Origin: Rhytidiadelphus loreus
Lineage: Eukaryota; Streptophyta; Bryopsida; Hypnales; Hylocomiaceae
Reading direction: 5' to 3'
Assembly (NCBI GenBank): GCA_947034895.1
Contig: OX344761.1
Span: 68,261,839-68,325,838, forward strand
Length of the DNA stretch: 64,000 nt
Part shown: positions 24,886 to 37,900 of the stretch, piece by piece
Layout of the letters: each line of letters opens with the position of its first letter
Position numbering within the stretch: the stretch's first letter is position 1
The notes under the pieces: model-generated
What the model saw: only the letters and a program-made list of their open reading frames with translations
Databases searched by the model: none
What the model was told of the DNA's origin: nothing
Position numbers and translations under genes: made by a program

Positions 24886-27800
24886 CCTGCCCTTCAATAC
24901 ATAATTCTTTTGGAAGCAACTCATGGTGGCCCTCACTTTATCACAGGGCATTGGTCTACAACTCCATAACATTCAGTAGCCTTTAGAGCATCCCCACCCG
25001 TCTGGCATTGTGAAAGCCTGTTGAAAGCAGCTTGCAAAATTGCCCCACTGGTCTGTTATAATGGATGGCTTGTTTACCAGCCTGCTTGTAAAAGATCAGG
25101 GTGGATTGACCCCCTCACTCATCCTTACCAGGGGTGCATGTAAAAAAAAAGCCCCCTATTTTGGGCCGTTCTAGGGTATATTCTCGACCTCCTTAGACTA
25201 ATTTGGGGTCTCTGATCGCAAAAATGAATTAAAATTTTGCAAAAAAATTCATGTGCGGAAAATAAATAATTCCAGGGTTTGCCCACAGGGCCGAGCGAGG
25301 GGGTCAGTTCTCCCTGGCCCTTGTAAAATGGGAGGTAGCCTGCAAAAGAGGGTGTGTTTGCAGGCCTTGCAAATGACTTGCAAAACAACATCGGACAAAC
25401 GATTTGCACTTTCCCTGACTACATGGACTTACTGAGTTTAAATTTTTTCACCTCCTGCGATTGAACAAGTTTCAGACAAGGGTATTGACTGGGCTTTTTT
25501 TTCAAATTCTCTTTGCATACTGCAAGGCATTGTGAGATCCATTTTGCTAAAATCAAAATCCTTCACTTTATTTATTGTGTGAACTGAGATGGAGAATTTG
25601 GATTCTCAATAATCAACAATAGTTCTTGCAGCTTGTGCGACTGAGTTTTATCTTACAAAAGAGTATGGATTGCATGTTGTTCATTATTCAAATAAAATGT
25701 CTTGTTATTTCCTCAAGCAAACAATGCTAGAAATAGAAAATGATATTTAAGTGAGGACACAAATTATATTAAGCTTTGGTAAACATTTTATGAGCTTCAT
25801 GTACTCGTACTTTATTTGATTTTTTACCTGCCAGTTTACTCAAACTTGGCCTCTTAAGAGGTTACGGGTGGGGCGCAGCTCACCACCCAGCTTGCAAAGT
25901 GGATGGCTCTGCATTTTGCAAGTCAATTTTTCACTGCATTTTGCTCATCTATGAAAAACATCCACATGGAGAATTAAAGTAGTAAGCTTCAATACCAAGT
26001 ACCAGGATCATGGCAAAAGATATATATGGTGTACATTATCTTTTTGTTAAATCTCATACAAGTCAAAGAAATCAACAAAGAAATGTTAAGATGATTTGCC
26101 TAAAATCTTGAGAATTCTTTAAATTAACAACCAATGTAAGTTAACCTTGTGCCATAAAAAACAATTTTGATGACCCAATGAAGGAATTGCTTAGAAGACA
26201 TTTGTGGAGGTGATGGTAGGAGATGTCATTTTTATATTGAAATCAATTGTCTACCATAAATCCTCAAAGAGTATGGGATAATTTGAAAATGAGAGCTTCA
26301 CCGCTCATTGTCAAAATGTCAAAATAATGTTGGATGTAGAATTTCAAACGTCATTAGGCATAGTAGATGTAGAAATAGGATATTTGACTAATTAAAGAAA
26401 AACACCCAATAGTATATTAATTCGTTCCTAGGGAGAAATTCAAATAGGATTTACAAACTAGTAGATCAAACCAATCCGGGCGCACAACTTAAAGTCAAAT
26501 TAAGAATTTTACATTCATCAACTAGACCTAATTCCAATGCTATTTTTCACTCTTCATTAGCCATTAAGGATAGAATACATTAACTATTATTTGGCTCTTT
26601 TAATTTTCTTTATTTCCACTTAAAGGCTTTCACCAACTGGTATTCTTTTCTTCAATCACGTCAAGTCTTTACAACTTCCAATTAGGTTGGAATCTTTACA
26701 GCAACGGCTTAGCATATATCTTTCAAATCAGCTCGTAGAACATCTCACTAACTAGGTTGGATCAATCTTCAATATTATTAACAACAGGGACTTATTAACT
26801 TCCGATTTGGTCTTTAATTTCCACAGCAACTGACTTGATATTTTCCACTTCTTATAAAGCTTGCATATAGAAATGGCCAACTTAGAATCTCCAATTCAAT
26901 TTTTATATTCTCAGCAATTTAGACCAGCTTTCAATATCACTCCAATTTGGCTAAGAATCTCTCATTCAATTATCTCATAATTATTTTCACACTCAATGAA
27001 ATGAAACTAACAAATTCATTAACTCACAGATCTCACACATTCATATAAAATTATTCATACAAACAATCCCAATTTAGAATTTACAGAGAATCTCTCAATC
27101 AGGATTTAATCTTTCAGTTTGACATAATCAACTCATAATAACCATACAGACTACAACGACATCAAACCAATAGGCATCCATACAAAACTATTATAATACT
27201 TCAATCCAATACATAACCAAGCGACTGGAATAACCCGACTTGGAATCAAAGACATAACACAATTAATTACACACAACAGTAACACTTCAAATTGGACTCA
27301 ATCACAAAACATACACAATCAAATATTTAATTAAGTCAAATCTTCCCATTGGTAATCACAGACAGCACATTCACCATTACACACATACAAACCACATACA
27401 TCCAATTTGGCAATTTAACACATACACACAATTTAGCACACAAGCATACATAAATCATTCACAAAACACACAACAACAATTAGGCAACATAACTCCGATT
27501 TGCATTCAACACAAACAAAAATACAACAAAAACAACTGACTTGGGGCTGGACTGGCACTGGGCATCTCAACAGTGGGTGCCAAAACCTTCAAAATGGAAA
27601 GCTAAATACCTACTTGGACACCCTTCCAGATCTTCACCAACAATCATCAACCTGTGAGATCACATTCACGTGACATCCATTTAACTAGTAATCAACTTAA
27701 CTCCGACTTGGCAACACAAAATCACTAATTAGCACTCAATTTCAACCTTTATGGTTTAAAGTTCAGCTTTTAATGTACCCATTTGCACATTGAACCTCCC

Positions 27801-28165
27801 AAAATTGGAACCAAAAATCTATACTATCTACTATAGAATAATTTTTTTACCAAAAAAATTTACCAAAAAAAGTTTGTAAATCAAGTTAAATTTCATCTCT
27901 AAAAATCCGTTCGATATTTTAAAGCCTCCAATCAAAAATTACGGACAAATTTCAGAGAGGATATTTGAAAATGTAAAAGAAATGTTCCTTCCACCCCCTC
28001 TCTACCTTGCCGTGCCTCTACACATATCATTTTGATTTCTCAACTTCTTCTATTTCAAAGTTTTTTTGTAAAAAATTATTCTACTATGCCTAAATGAGAT
28101 TTGAAATTATACTTCAAACATGATTCTCACTTTGAAGTTAACTGTGAGTGGTTTAGTTCTTGCTA

Positions 28166-28260
28166 ATTCTAATTTACATATCCCATATAGATTGTTCTAC
28201 CTCCTACCACCCCATATGTATATAAAGAGCTTCTTTTCTCACTTGTAACTCAAAACAAGT
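28166..28260 (+). promoter_or_regulatory. Promoter-like block, diverged copy of 13,634-13,725
   Basis: It contains TTTACATATCCCATAT, CTACCTCCTACCACCC and the TATA-like ATGTATATAAAGAG, then CTTTTCTCACTTGTAACTC. No downstream gene is recognisable. Confidence 0.35.
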
Positions 28261-28879
28261 TAAAATTACTTCTATAGCCATAAGGGACATCTCAATGGAT
28301 TTAAAATTTAAAAAAATTTAGACTCTAACTTTGAAGCAACAAAAGTACCTCACATGGCATACTTCTTTCTGTGTTCACTATGTGAATGCCTTGAAGTTAG
28401 TTGGATGAAGGCGGTTAAGCTCAAAATTTCAAATGGAAAGAATAGGCCATATTAGATCGGGATCGAGGTGAACCTATTTTCCAAAGCTTCGTCAAAGCCT
28501 TAGCCTATATATTATTCACATTGTCCTTCTGAAATCTATAGGAAGTAGAAGGTCCTCGAGAGGGGTTTTTTTTTCCAAATTTTTTTTGTGACCTTGTAAA
28601 GCATTAGTATATCTTTCAATCCGTTGTAGGAATTTCCAAGTTTCAAAATGATGTGGTGGAAAATGTGCTCAAAAATTTATGTTGTGCATTGTGAACTTTT
28701 GGACATTTTTGCATTGCAAGAGTTTTCTTGATGTGCTCCATGTCTTTTTTTGCTTGAAATTTATGGAAGACATGAATAACATAATGTTGAGTATAATATA
28801 TTTTCAAATTCAAAATCCATAGTGAATTTTTTTGCCACAAGCAATGGTCAAAGGCATTTGAAATTGTCGGGCATAGTAG

Positions 28880-29102
28880 AAAAAAGAAAACTTTCTTTGC
28901 AAATGCTTATATCTTTCAATCCCTTGATTCCCTTCAATCAAATGTCACAAAATTTTTACCACTTCTTCTACAATTCTACTACAAGATCCTATGGTTAGAT
29001 TTTCAAAAGAATATTTCGTTGAAAATTTTGATGAATGCAGCAATAGAGACAATTTTTAGTGTTTTTTCATAAAAAAATGGCCTTGGACCTTTTAGTGGTT
29101 AA
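28880..29102. mobile_element. TTAA element, right-end fragment
   Basis: This is similar to the right part of 21,951-22,546, sharing CTTATATCTTTCAATC, the CACAAAATTTTTACCAC block and AATGGCCTTGG. It ends CCTTTTAGTGG-TTAA at 29,102. I could not find the matching left end, so the element is probably truncated or too diverged. Confidence 0.55.
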
Positions 29103-29157
29103 ATGATTATAAGTATGTTCAAAGTTTTCAATTAGTATTGATTAAGGTGCATGGACC

Positions 29158-29663
29158 TTAACCCCTAAGCACTCCAACGTCCAATTTCTGGACAATTAAC
29201 AGATTGAAATTCTTGTTTCTTTCTCATTCTACTTGGATGAAACTCATCCTAATTTGTGGAGATACTTTATCAAGTTGTTGTCCTATCTAATGGTTGAATT
29301 TGGTGTTATTAGAATACTTATTTTTCTAAAATTACAAATGTGGAAGAATGTCAAGTGGTTGACCAAGCCAAAATTGGTTCAAAAATTGGATTTGCAAAAA
29401 TGAGGTCATAGATTTTAAGAACACAAAAATTTCAAAAAATCACCATGTCAAGGAAAACTCATTTTAAATGCATTCCAACAAATTTTACTCAAAAAATATC
29501 AGTGGCAACATTGGTGAATCTAACTGTACGGATGGAATCTAAAACTCAAAACCTACAACTTTTATTTGTATGTGAATTCCAAAATATTCTTCCAAATAGT
29601 ACTTTATGATGATTTTTCCCAAATCTTCAATTTTGGAGAAGGATTTGGACGTTTAGGGGTTAA
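29158..29663. mobile_element. TTAA-flanked MITE (copy 2, tandem partner)
   Basis: The left end is TTAA-CCCCTAAGCACTCC followed by AACGTCC. The right end is GGACGTTTAGGGG-TTAA, so the termini are inverted repeats apart from a short insertion in the left one. Its right TTAA is also the left TTAA of the next element, so one element landed at the edge of the other. Confidence 0.6.
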
Positions 29664-30548
29664 CCACTAAAGGACCAAGGCCATTTTTTTTTGTCAAAAA
29701 ACACTTAAAACTGCCATTTCTGCTGCATTCATCCAAAAAAACAAAATAAAAGATTTTTCTTAGAATTTAATTGTAGGACCTTGTACTATACTTGTCTAGA
29801 ATCATGTGATAAAAATTTCATGAAGTTTGACCGTACAAATTGGAAGATATAGCATTCAAAATTGGAAACAAAAAGTTTTTTTGAACATTGACTTGCAATT
29901 TCAGATGACTTTGACTGCCATTTGTGATATTTTTTTGCACTATGGACCTTGAATTAAAAAATAATTGTGTTGAAGAATTGAGTTGAAAGTCTAAAAAAAA
30001 ATTCAAAAAAATTCGTTTGATTCTCATTCTTTAAAAAATTGTTAAGTAGATGTAGGTTCAAGATTGAAAGAAAAACTAAATTGTTAATAGCTCTAAGATG
30101 AGATTTTTAACCTTGTCAAACAATATTTTTTGAAAAATTGTAAAAATTACACTCAAAATTGAATCCTATAAGTTATTTATTCAAAAGGATGCTCAAATTA
30201 CTTGAAAAACAAGATTGTTCATAACTTTCACATTACTAATCCAAATGGAATGAAACAAAGCTTCACATGTAGACAAAAATATTATCTTTAAGAAGAAAAA
30301 AAAATTCAAATTTAATTTCAAATTTTTGTGGATTTCTTTTTCTGCCTAGTGAAGTGAAAATTATGTTTAAGATGGCATAACTTTTGATCCCGAGTACTGA
30401 TTGAAATAAAAATTATATTCCCACGAAGCTAATAAGTTTTCTTATCTTATGAGAAAGTTTGAAAAAGTTTCACTGAAAATTGATATCATAGGAACGTGGC
30501 TGGAATCCATTTTGTCCCCTGAGGAGACAATGGTCCTTTAGGGGTTAA
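29660..30548. mobile_element. TTAA-flanked MITE (copy 3)
   Basis: The 889-bp element reads TTAA-CCACTAAAGGACC at the left and GGTCCTTTAGGGG-TTAA at the right, which are nearly perfect inverted repeats. Internal sequence matches copy 1 in the opposite orientation. No open frame resembles a transposase. Confidence 0.7.
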
Positions 30549-30874
30549 TCTAAGTGAGTTCAATCAAGCCTTACTATGAAAATAGATGTGTGATGCTCAA
30601 GCCTTACTAATTTAGAATATGCTTGCTCCAATTCCAATTTATTAATACAAGCATACTCTAATTGTGTGGTGTGTTAGGGTTTTAATGATTGTTTTGTGTT
30701 CTAATGCTAGTTATGATACTTGTCAAATCATCAACATTCCAATTCTTTATTCCTTGAATTTTTGCATATTTTTGTATATATGTTTTTATTCTACAAACAT
30801 ATCATTCACCTTAAATTTGTCAAACTTATTATGAAAGAAAGTTGGGTAAAAAAGATTCAAGCATTATTTAGGAT

Positions 30875-31437
30875 CTCGGGGGGTGCACTTAGTTCTACTA
30901 TAACAAACCACGTGCGAACAAGTGTTTTTAATAAACTATAATTTCAACCTAAAATTTTGACCATTGTTTAATAATGACTATAGGTTTCTATTGCCAAAAT
31001 TTCCAACTCAAATAAAATATTAAATGATTTCTAGAAGAGGTTGAAAATGAACTAAAATGACTTGTTTTTCAACTCAAATAATTATAGAGAACACATTTAG
31101 ATGACCATTGAATCAATATTCAACTCAAATTGAGCTTTCAATAGAGAGTTATTTTTAGGAATTTTTTGTTCATTTTTTAGACAGATTTTTTATATATAAT
31201 ATAGGGGTGTGAAAGTTATTTTTCAGTTCTATAGTGTATCTTTTTACTTCAAAAATTTGTAACTAATTATTATTAACAAATAAAAATATCAATAATTCAA
31301 AACATAAACTTTCAAAGTAGGAAAATATATTCATATTTATTTTATTTATTTATATTTAAAATTCAATAAGTATATAGGGGGTCCAAAGTTTTGTTTGCAT
31401 GTGGTTTCTAATGGACACTCTAAGTGACCCCCCCGAG
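30875..31437. mobile_element. 563-bp MITE with perfect 8-bp target duplication (hAT-like)
   Basis: The ends are inverted repeats, CTCGGGGGGTGCACTTAG at the left and CTAAGTGACCCCCCCGAG at the right. An identical TTTAGGAT lies on each side (30,867-30,874 and 31,438-31,445). Eight-base duplications are made by hAT, P and Merlin transposases; hAT is the commonest in plants, so hAT is the default guess. It has no coding capacity. A second copy sits at 45,773-46,348. Confidence 0.85.
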
Positions 31438-32026
31438 TTTAGGATGAATGAGTATTTAGTATTTACGTAGAAGTGCATTAAAAAATCACATAAATTAAAT
31501 ACAAGAAAATTTTATTATAGACATTGGACAACATAGACACCCCTAGTACTTCCGACCTACACAACATCCCTTACAAGCAAAGGAAATTAAACTACTTTGT
31601 TGTTGACTAGAATATTTTTACAATTTGTTGAGAAATTTAGGGTATTTAAATACATTTAAAGTTTATATGACTTTTTTTCTTGTAACGTTTTTGGGGAGGG
31701 TGTATGAATGGAGGTGTTTGAAAGTGTATTGATCATCTAATGTCAAAACTAAGATTATTTTGTTATTTTGTGCAATTTTTTATTTATTTTTCAATGAAAG
31801 CAACCTCAAGTTCTCGTTTTTAAAATACTCTCTTACATATTCAAAATACTTTTGAAAGGTAAAAATGCTCTAAATTAAAAGGGGTGTTACTTGAAGATTA
31901 AATCTTTACCCTATGAGGACAAAAAGTGTCATTTGGATGGTCACATAATAATCTATTTCATTTAGTTTTTTGTGTGTAATTAAGTTGATTTTATATTCAC
32001 ATTAATTGAGTTAAATTCACTTCATG

Positions 32027-32086
<60 letters not shown>
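32027..32086. repeat. Microsatellite (TAGA)15
   Basis: An uninterrupted run of TAGA over 60 bp. Confidence 0.97.
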
Positions 32087-32234
32087 ATTAATTCCCTTAA
32101 AACTTGATTTTTACATTCAAAATTATATCTTCTAATTTTAATAGAGTTTCTTAAGTGTAGTTTCTAATGCAATGACACTAGCATGTGAGCTTAGAAATGC
32201 AAGCCTACGAGCCTTGAGCCTAGGTGTAAGTAGG

Positions 32235-32460
32235 TACTCTACAATTATTATTGATGATGTCTATAATATACATACTTATAATATAAGTACCCTATAACCG
32301 TAAAAGGTGCTTGTAACATAGGTACTTATAATATAAATATCCTAAAACCATAGAAGGTACATGTAACATAGGTACCTATAATATAGACACCTATAACATT
32401 AATATCCTATAACTTAGAGGGTACCTATGATATAAGTATTTATAATATAGTAGCTTAGGC
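32235..32460. repeat. AT-rich degenerate tandem repeat
   Basis: Four or so imperfect units carry GGTACNTNTAATATA and CCTATAAC, each about 55-60 bp. The units themselves contain short palindromes (TATAGGTACCTATA-like). Confidence 0.65.
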
Positions 32461-32901
32461 TCCTAAATTCATAGGCTCTAGATCCTAGGCTTACATGCTA
32501 GCAACCGTGGTTTTTAATGTATTTACAGGTTTTCAAAATTGTTTAAAATGAACATTTTATAGAAATTTGAAGTTAAAAATCTATATCTATATTTTTGAAT
32601 ACAAAGTAATACAATTTTTTTCCTTATGTATTATATGTTCTATTTACAATGTACTTCTATTTTGAAATTTTTAGATTTTTAAGGCATATTATATATTTGA
32701 TATAAATTTTCTTGGAATTCTTCAATAATTCATGGCAATCTGAAATTTTTACAATAAAATTTGAGAATTTGAGAATTTTATGACATACGTAAGACATGTG
32801 ATTTCATCTTTGAAAAATAAAACTAATATTTTTCACTCACTGAAATTTTAATAGTACTGTCTTTAGAGTGGATAGTCACTTTGTGACCTATACACTGTGA
32901 A

Positions 32902-33024
32902 ATTGAAATTTAAAAAATTTAAAATTCATCACCTTCTTTCCCCCCTCCCCAAAAAATTAAAATTTTAAAATTTTAGGGAGGGGAGAAGGAAGGTGATGAA
33001 TTTTTTAATTTTTTAAATTTCAAT
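32902..33024. repeat. Long hairpin (~50-bp arms)
   Basis: The left arm (32,902-32,950) runs ATTGAAATTTAAAAAATTTA then TTCATCACCTTCTTTC and a C-rich block. The right arm (about 32,976-33,024) is its near-complement, with GGTGATGAA and ending AAATTTCAAT. The spacer is about 25 nt and AT-rich. It could be a fold-back transposon or a transcribed hairpin. Confidence 0.75.
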
Positions 33025-34400
33025 TTTCAATCACACTACACCCCTTCCCTCCCTCCCCTCTTGTAATTTTTTGGAGGGGAGGCGGAATGCAAACATTATG
33101 GGATAAATCAATATTTCAGTACTGTATTATGTATCCGTATCCGTACACTATGTATTTGGTATTCGATATAGTATTTGTATTCGACTAGTATAGTTATAGT
33201 ATTTGTATTTGTATTTGTATTAGATGGCTCAGATTTTAATCTCAGAAGATCAACGGCTTATGATTTTTTATGAAATCGATGGTGATAAGCAAGTAAAGCA
33301 TTTTTTTTTAAAACCAATCAATGGCCTGAAATTTTTTTGAGAGAGGGTGGGGGCAAACAGGTTTTGTAATATGTCTTCTGTAATCACAGGAGATAGTGGC
33401 AAATGGAAGATATATATAGTGTAGGATTCTTGAAGTTTGATTATATGGTCACTTAGTCATTAGAAGAAATTTTGATCGTGTGTAGGACGGTTTGACTATT
33501 TGAAAATGCGCAATTACAAAATAAATTCTAAAAAAAGATTTTTTTTTTGGCCCTAGGTGATTATGTAGTATACCACTCAAGACTGGGGACTAAATTTTTT
33601 TTCAATATAAAAATATATATTTTTCCTTTGGATTTGTAAATCAATCAAAAGTCAAATGGCCTTCTATTGGAGTAAAAAATTTTCTATAGTGTGCTTTGTC
33701 CTTTTAGGTTTATCTCCTTTAGTATTACAAGGTAGTCCAAAATTCCTAAATTTTGTTCAAAGGAGGAATATTAGCATCATCTAGAAAATTAGTGTCACCC
33801 GCAATTTAATTAATAAAATTAGTATAATATAATAATTTTTACTTCACTAATTGAAAACAATTCAATTTTTGTAAATTAATATTACATGCTCTACAAGTAC
33901 TATTTATCCCTTAAAGAACCGACATCTATTATTGAATTACAAATGTTTTCAAGAGCTTATTGGAGAAGCTCCAAGAAAGGACATTAGGTGGGATTTGAGG
34001 CCAAGGAAGGGCCATTATAGGCTTGCTCTTTAACCTATGAACCAATCAAAATATTCAATAATTAAAAAATATTAAAAAATATTAAAAAATTAAAAAATTA
34101 AAAAATAATATAATTTAAAAAATTAAAATTAATTGAAAAATTGTATTAATTTTTTTTTAATTAATCAATTAAATAATATTATCTAACGTTGCACAATTGC
34201 TGCTATGTCAAATAGCTAATTTAGCGAAGTTTCCAATGTTTTCCGTTGTTGAGAATTCTTGAGAACTCGCAGTCTTGTTTTGGCCTCAAAAATCATCTAA
34301 TGATAAAGTACACCCAAACATCTTGAAAAGAAAATTCTGTTTTTCAACCATGCAATAAGTGTGGTCACTCTATAATTAATGATTCTTGTGCAAGGTTTAA

Positions 34401-34491
34401 AACATACTAATAAAAACACCCACATCCATCTGCTTGAACATGGGCAGAGCCATTGTCCGTCCAGAAAAAGCCAGACATGACGCAGCCCATG
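34401..34491. repeat. Dispersed repeat, shared with 24,791-24,885
   Basis: This is the second copy of the block described at 24,791. The minus-strand frame 34,397-34,675 overlaps it and is therefore unlikely to be a gene. Confidence 0.75.
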
Positions 34492-34846
34492 TTGTGGGGT
34501 TTTGCCAATGACTCAACGAGCTACTTAATTTAATAAAGATCAAGATTCCACATAAGGTAGTATGCTCTAAAAGTGACCATTTAAGAGCTGGTCCGCCTTT
34601 TTCATAGGCTGAAGTGGACAAAATTATTTTTAGATCATTTTTCACAGAAAGAGAAATGGATGTGGAAACTAACACAAGTGGTTTTGTATTTTTCCAAGTA
34701 TTTTTGAATTACTTATAAATTTTCAAAGATTTAAGGCATTGGCACCTATTTGTGATCATAGGTCTCCCAAAATCTGTTCACTTGCAGTTTGTAAACATAT
34801 GTGTGGGAATCAAAGGCAGTGATTGGCTCTTGCAATAGAAAAATAT

Positions 34847-34906
34847 TTTCAATTGAATTATATTTTCAATTGAATAATTTTCAATTGAATTATATTTCAA
34901 TTGAAT
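34847..34906. repeat. TTTCAATTGAAT tandem repeat upstream of the kinase-NLR
   Basis: Four close copies of TTTCAATTGAAT, each with a CAATTG palindrome, lie 80-140 bp before the start codon of the receptor gene. This may be a promoter-proximal element or just simple sequence. Confidence 0.7.
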
Positions 34907-34988
34907 TTGCAGGCAATGAGTGCTACAACATGATGCCAAAGTTCTTGTAACTTATTCATGAAGTTCCACGACTTCTATTGGTTCAACA

Positions 34989-37900
34989 ATGGACAAGCCT
35001 TTAAAACTATTGAAGGCAATTACTTTAAAACTATCAAGAGTTTTTTGTTTTTGTTGTTGGAAACTAGTGACATCCCATGTGCAACATCCTTCAACTCAAC
35101 AGAACGATGACCAAAATGTGAGGATTTCTTCTTTAGAAAATCCTACTATTGAAAGAAATGATGGTGGTGATGTTAGGATTGTTCATGCGGACATATCTTC
35201 TGGTTTATTTTGTGATAGTGACCATTTGGTTTCACCACCCACTCCAATGGATGGTGACCGTTTGGTGTCACCACCCACCCGAATGGATGGTGACCGTTTG
35301 GTGTCACCACCCACTCCAATGGATGGTGACCATTTGGTTTCACCACCCACTCCAATGGATGATGATTTTATGCATTGGTATGAAGAGTATTGTAAGAAGG
35401 TGAACCAAATATTGGCAAGAGATGATTTGCATATATTGAATGCAAAGCAATGTCAACATTTGGTCCAAAAGCTGCAGCTTGTAGTGGATTGGATATTGGA
35501 GGAGATATACTATTCTGGTTGTGTTGAGGAGTTCAAATTCATTTTGAAGGACGTGCAACGTCTTGTGTTCAAAACATTTTCACTAGTTGAAGGATGTGGA
35601 GGTGAAGATTTATTCCATTTAGCTATTTTTCAATTGGAAAATGAAGAATCATTTCGAGAGTTGTTATTGGAGTTGGAGAGTTGCTTCAAAGCCATGGATG
35701 TGAAGATTCAATCCGAGGAGGAGATTAAATCATTTGATTTTGGGATTGCCTCTTGTGAAGATGTTCAACTCGATCGAGATAATTTCAAAAAGATATTGAG
35801 AAATCAAAAGATTTCCTCAGTGTCGGAAGTATCCTCTAAACTAACAAAGTATTTGTTAGAGAGGTTGGAGACCCTTGATCATGTTAAAGGAGGTGAATTG
35901 GATACTTTGAAGTTTGTCGATTGTGGTATGTTTGAGAAAGGCAAACAATTGGGTGAAGTTGAGGTGATGGTTCTGTTTATGAGTCAACATGGTTGGGCCT
36001 CACTTCTGCTACCAAAATCTTGAATAATTGTGAAGGATCATGTAGTGAGAAGAAAATGGAGAATTTTTGTAATGAATCCAGCATTCTTGCAGGCTTGAAT
36101 CATCCCAACCTTGTTAGGTTCACTGGTATGGGTAAAGGTGATGATGGATGGCCTTTTTTGATGATGGAAAAGATGGATACAAGTGTGAAGAACTTAATTG
36201 TTGAACACATTTCAGAAGGACTTTATTCGCTTCCCTATGATGTTTTGCTTGATGTTATTCAACAAATAGCAAGTGGTATGTATTATTTGCATGATATGCA
36301 TGTGGCACATCGTGATTTGAAGCCTGGTAATATTCTATGGACTCCATTGAGGAAAAAGGAGCAATCCCTCTCATCTTCAAGTTCCTTTGGATACATAAAA
36401 TTGACTGATTTTGGTATCTCTAAAATTGAAGTTGGGAGTGAAAGTTTTGAGCCAGATAATTTGGGCACCACAGTTTATCGAGCTCCAAAGGTTTTGAAAG
36501 CCTATGCTAAGGGCAATGCAAATTATTTTCAAGCTAATGTTTATTCGTTTGGCATTACATGTGCCGAGCTTTTGAGTGGTAGGTTGTCATTCGATCAAGA
36601 ACAACCAAGTTATTTTTCGAGAGCTTTATATGAGAAGGTCAAAGCTGGAATGCGCCCTGATTTACCAAGCTATTGTGGAGAATTGAGCAGTTTGATAAGG
36701 GAATGTTGTGCTTTCAATCCTTTTGAAAAGCCAACCTTTTTAGAGATATGGAAGCGACTAAGAACCATGAAAATCAATTATTTGGTTGGACAAGAAGGAC
36801 TTGAATCACCCATTTGCTCTTCAAGCGAGGTATGATGCAAATTGTATTGAATGAATCTTGCAAAATTACATCAAAAAGTATAATCACATAGAAAGTTTTC
36901 AAAATGCATATCACAATTTAATGAGAAAATTATTAATTAATGTATCACGTAGTATTACCTTATTCTTAATTCCTAAACCTTCTTAATATTGATAGATTGC
37001 TTAAATTAAATAACGCACTTGTAGTTTGCTTCTACTCCAACTCCATTTGCATTGTTTTAATCATTTTCATATAACTTAGCACTTTGTTTTTTAATAATTG
37101 TTGTTCTAATATTTATGAGATTGAATTGATTGTTACAAATGTAGGTTCATGAAACGATGCCAAATGTAGAGCATCTAAAGTTATTTGGTGTTGATGAAAA
37201 AGTCGAGGAGGTGCAAAATTACCTACAAAATGTAAATTCATTGGGCATCATTGGTATGGGTGGAGTAGGGAAAAGCACTCTTGTTCAAGCTTTACTTCAT
37301 GCTCAAGAAGGAAATGCAAAGTTCAACAAAAGATGTTTCCATTGTATTGGAAGGCTTCAAAGTGATGAAAAATGCTTACAAATATTACAAGACATATTGA
37401 CAAAATTGGGTGTTGACAAGGAATTGGATAGTTTAGCCCATGGACAAAAAGAGTTAATGGAGGCCTTGGCAAAGAATAACACACTCCTTATTTTGGATGA
37501 TGTGTGGGACTCAAGCCATTTCAACAAAATCATATCACAAGACATCTTTTCTTCACATCCCAATTCAACATTGGTTGTGTGTTCACGCAATTGGGATGCA
37601 ATAAAGGATCGTGTTCAAAAAAGATATGATTTACATCCTCTAATAGATCGAGATTTGACTTTGAAATTGTTCGCTACTCATTGCTTTGGTGATGGAGAGG
37701 TGGATATGCCCAATATATTCTCAGAAGTGGTTTCAATGATTGTTGAAGCTTGTATGGGTTTGCCTTTAAGCTTGAAGGTCCTTGGTGCATTCTTGCATGG
37801 TAAGGAGAGGTTGAGAAGTTGGGAAAGAGTGTTGCAACAATTGAAAAGGGGTCGATCACCACAACCTGGCAATGATTGGAGTATCTTTAAAGTATTGAAG

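Larger units (their letters stand above)
22547..28879. other. Gene desert
   Basis: No frame of interest was seen. The stretch 26,400-27,780 is rich in CAAT/ACA-type low complexity. A weak inverted pair, GAGCATCCCCACCCGT near 24,987 and ACGGGTGGGGCGC near 25,864, may bound an old MITE of about 0.9 kb, but its ends do not match well enough to call. Confidence 0.5.
31446..34400. other. No gene; low-complexity and hairpin-rich
   Basis: No coding signal is seen. The structured repeats found here are listed separately. The stretch 33,120-33,230 is a degenerate GTATTTGTATTC simple repeat. Confidence 0.5.

Noticed and set aside
24987..25919. Possible 0.9-kb MITE with GAGCATCCCCACCCGT-like ends
   Set aside because: The inverted ends match over only about 10 bases with mismatches, and no target duplication is visible.
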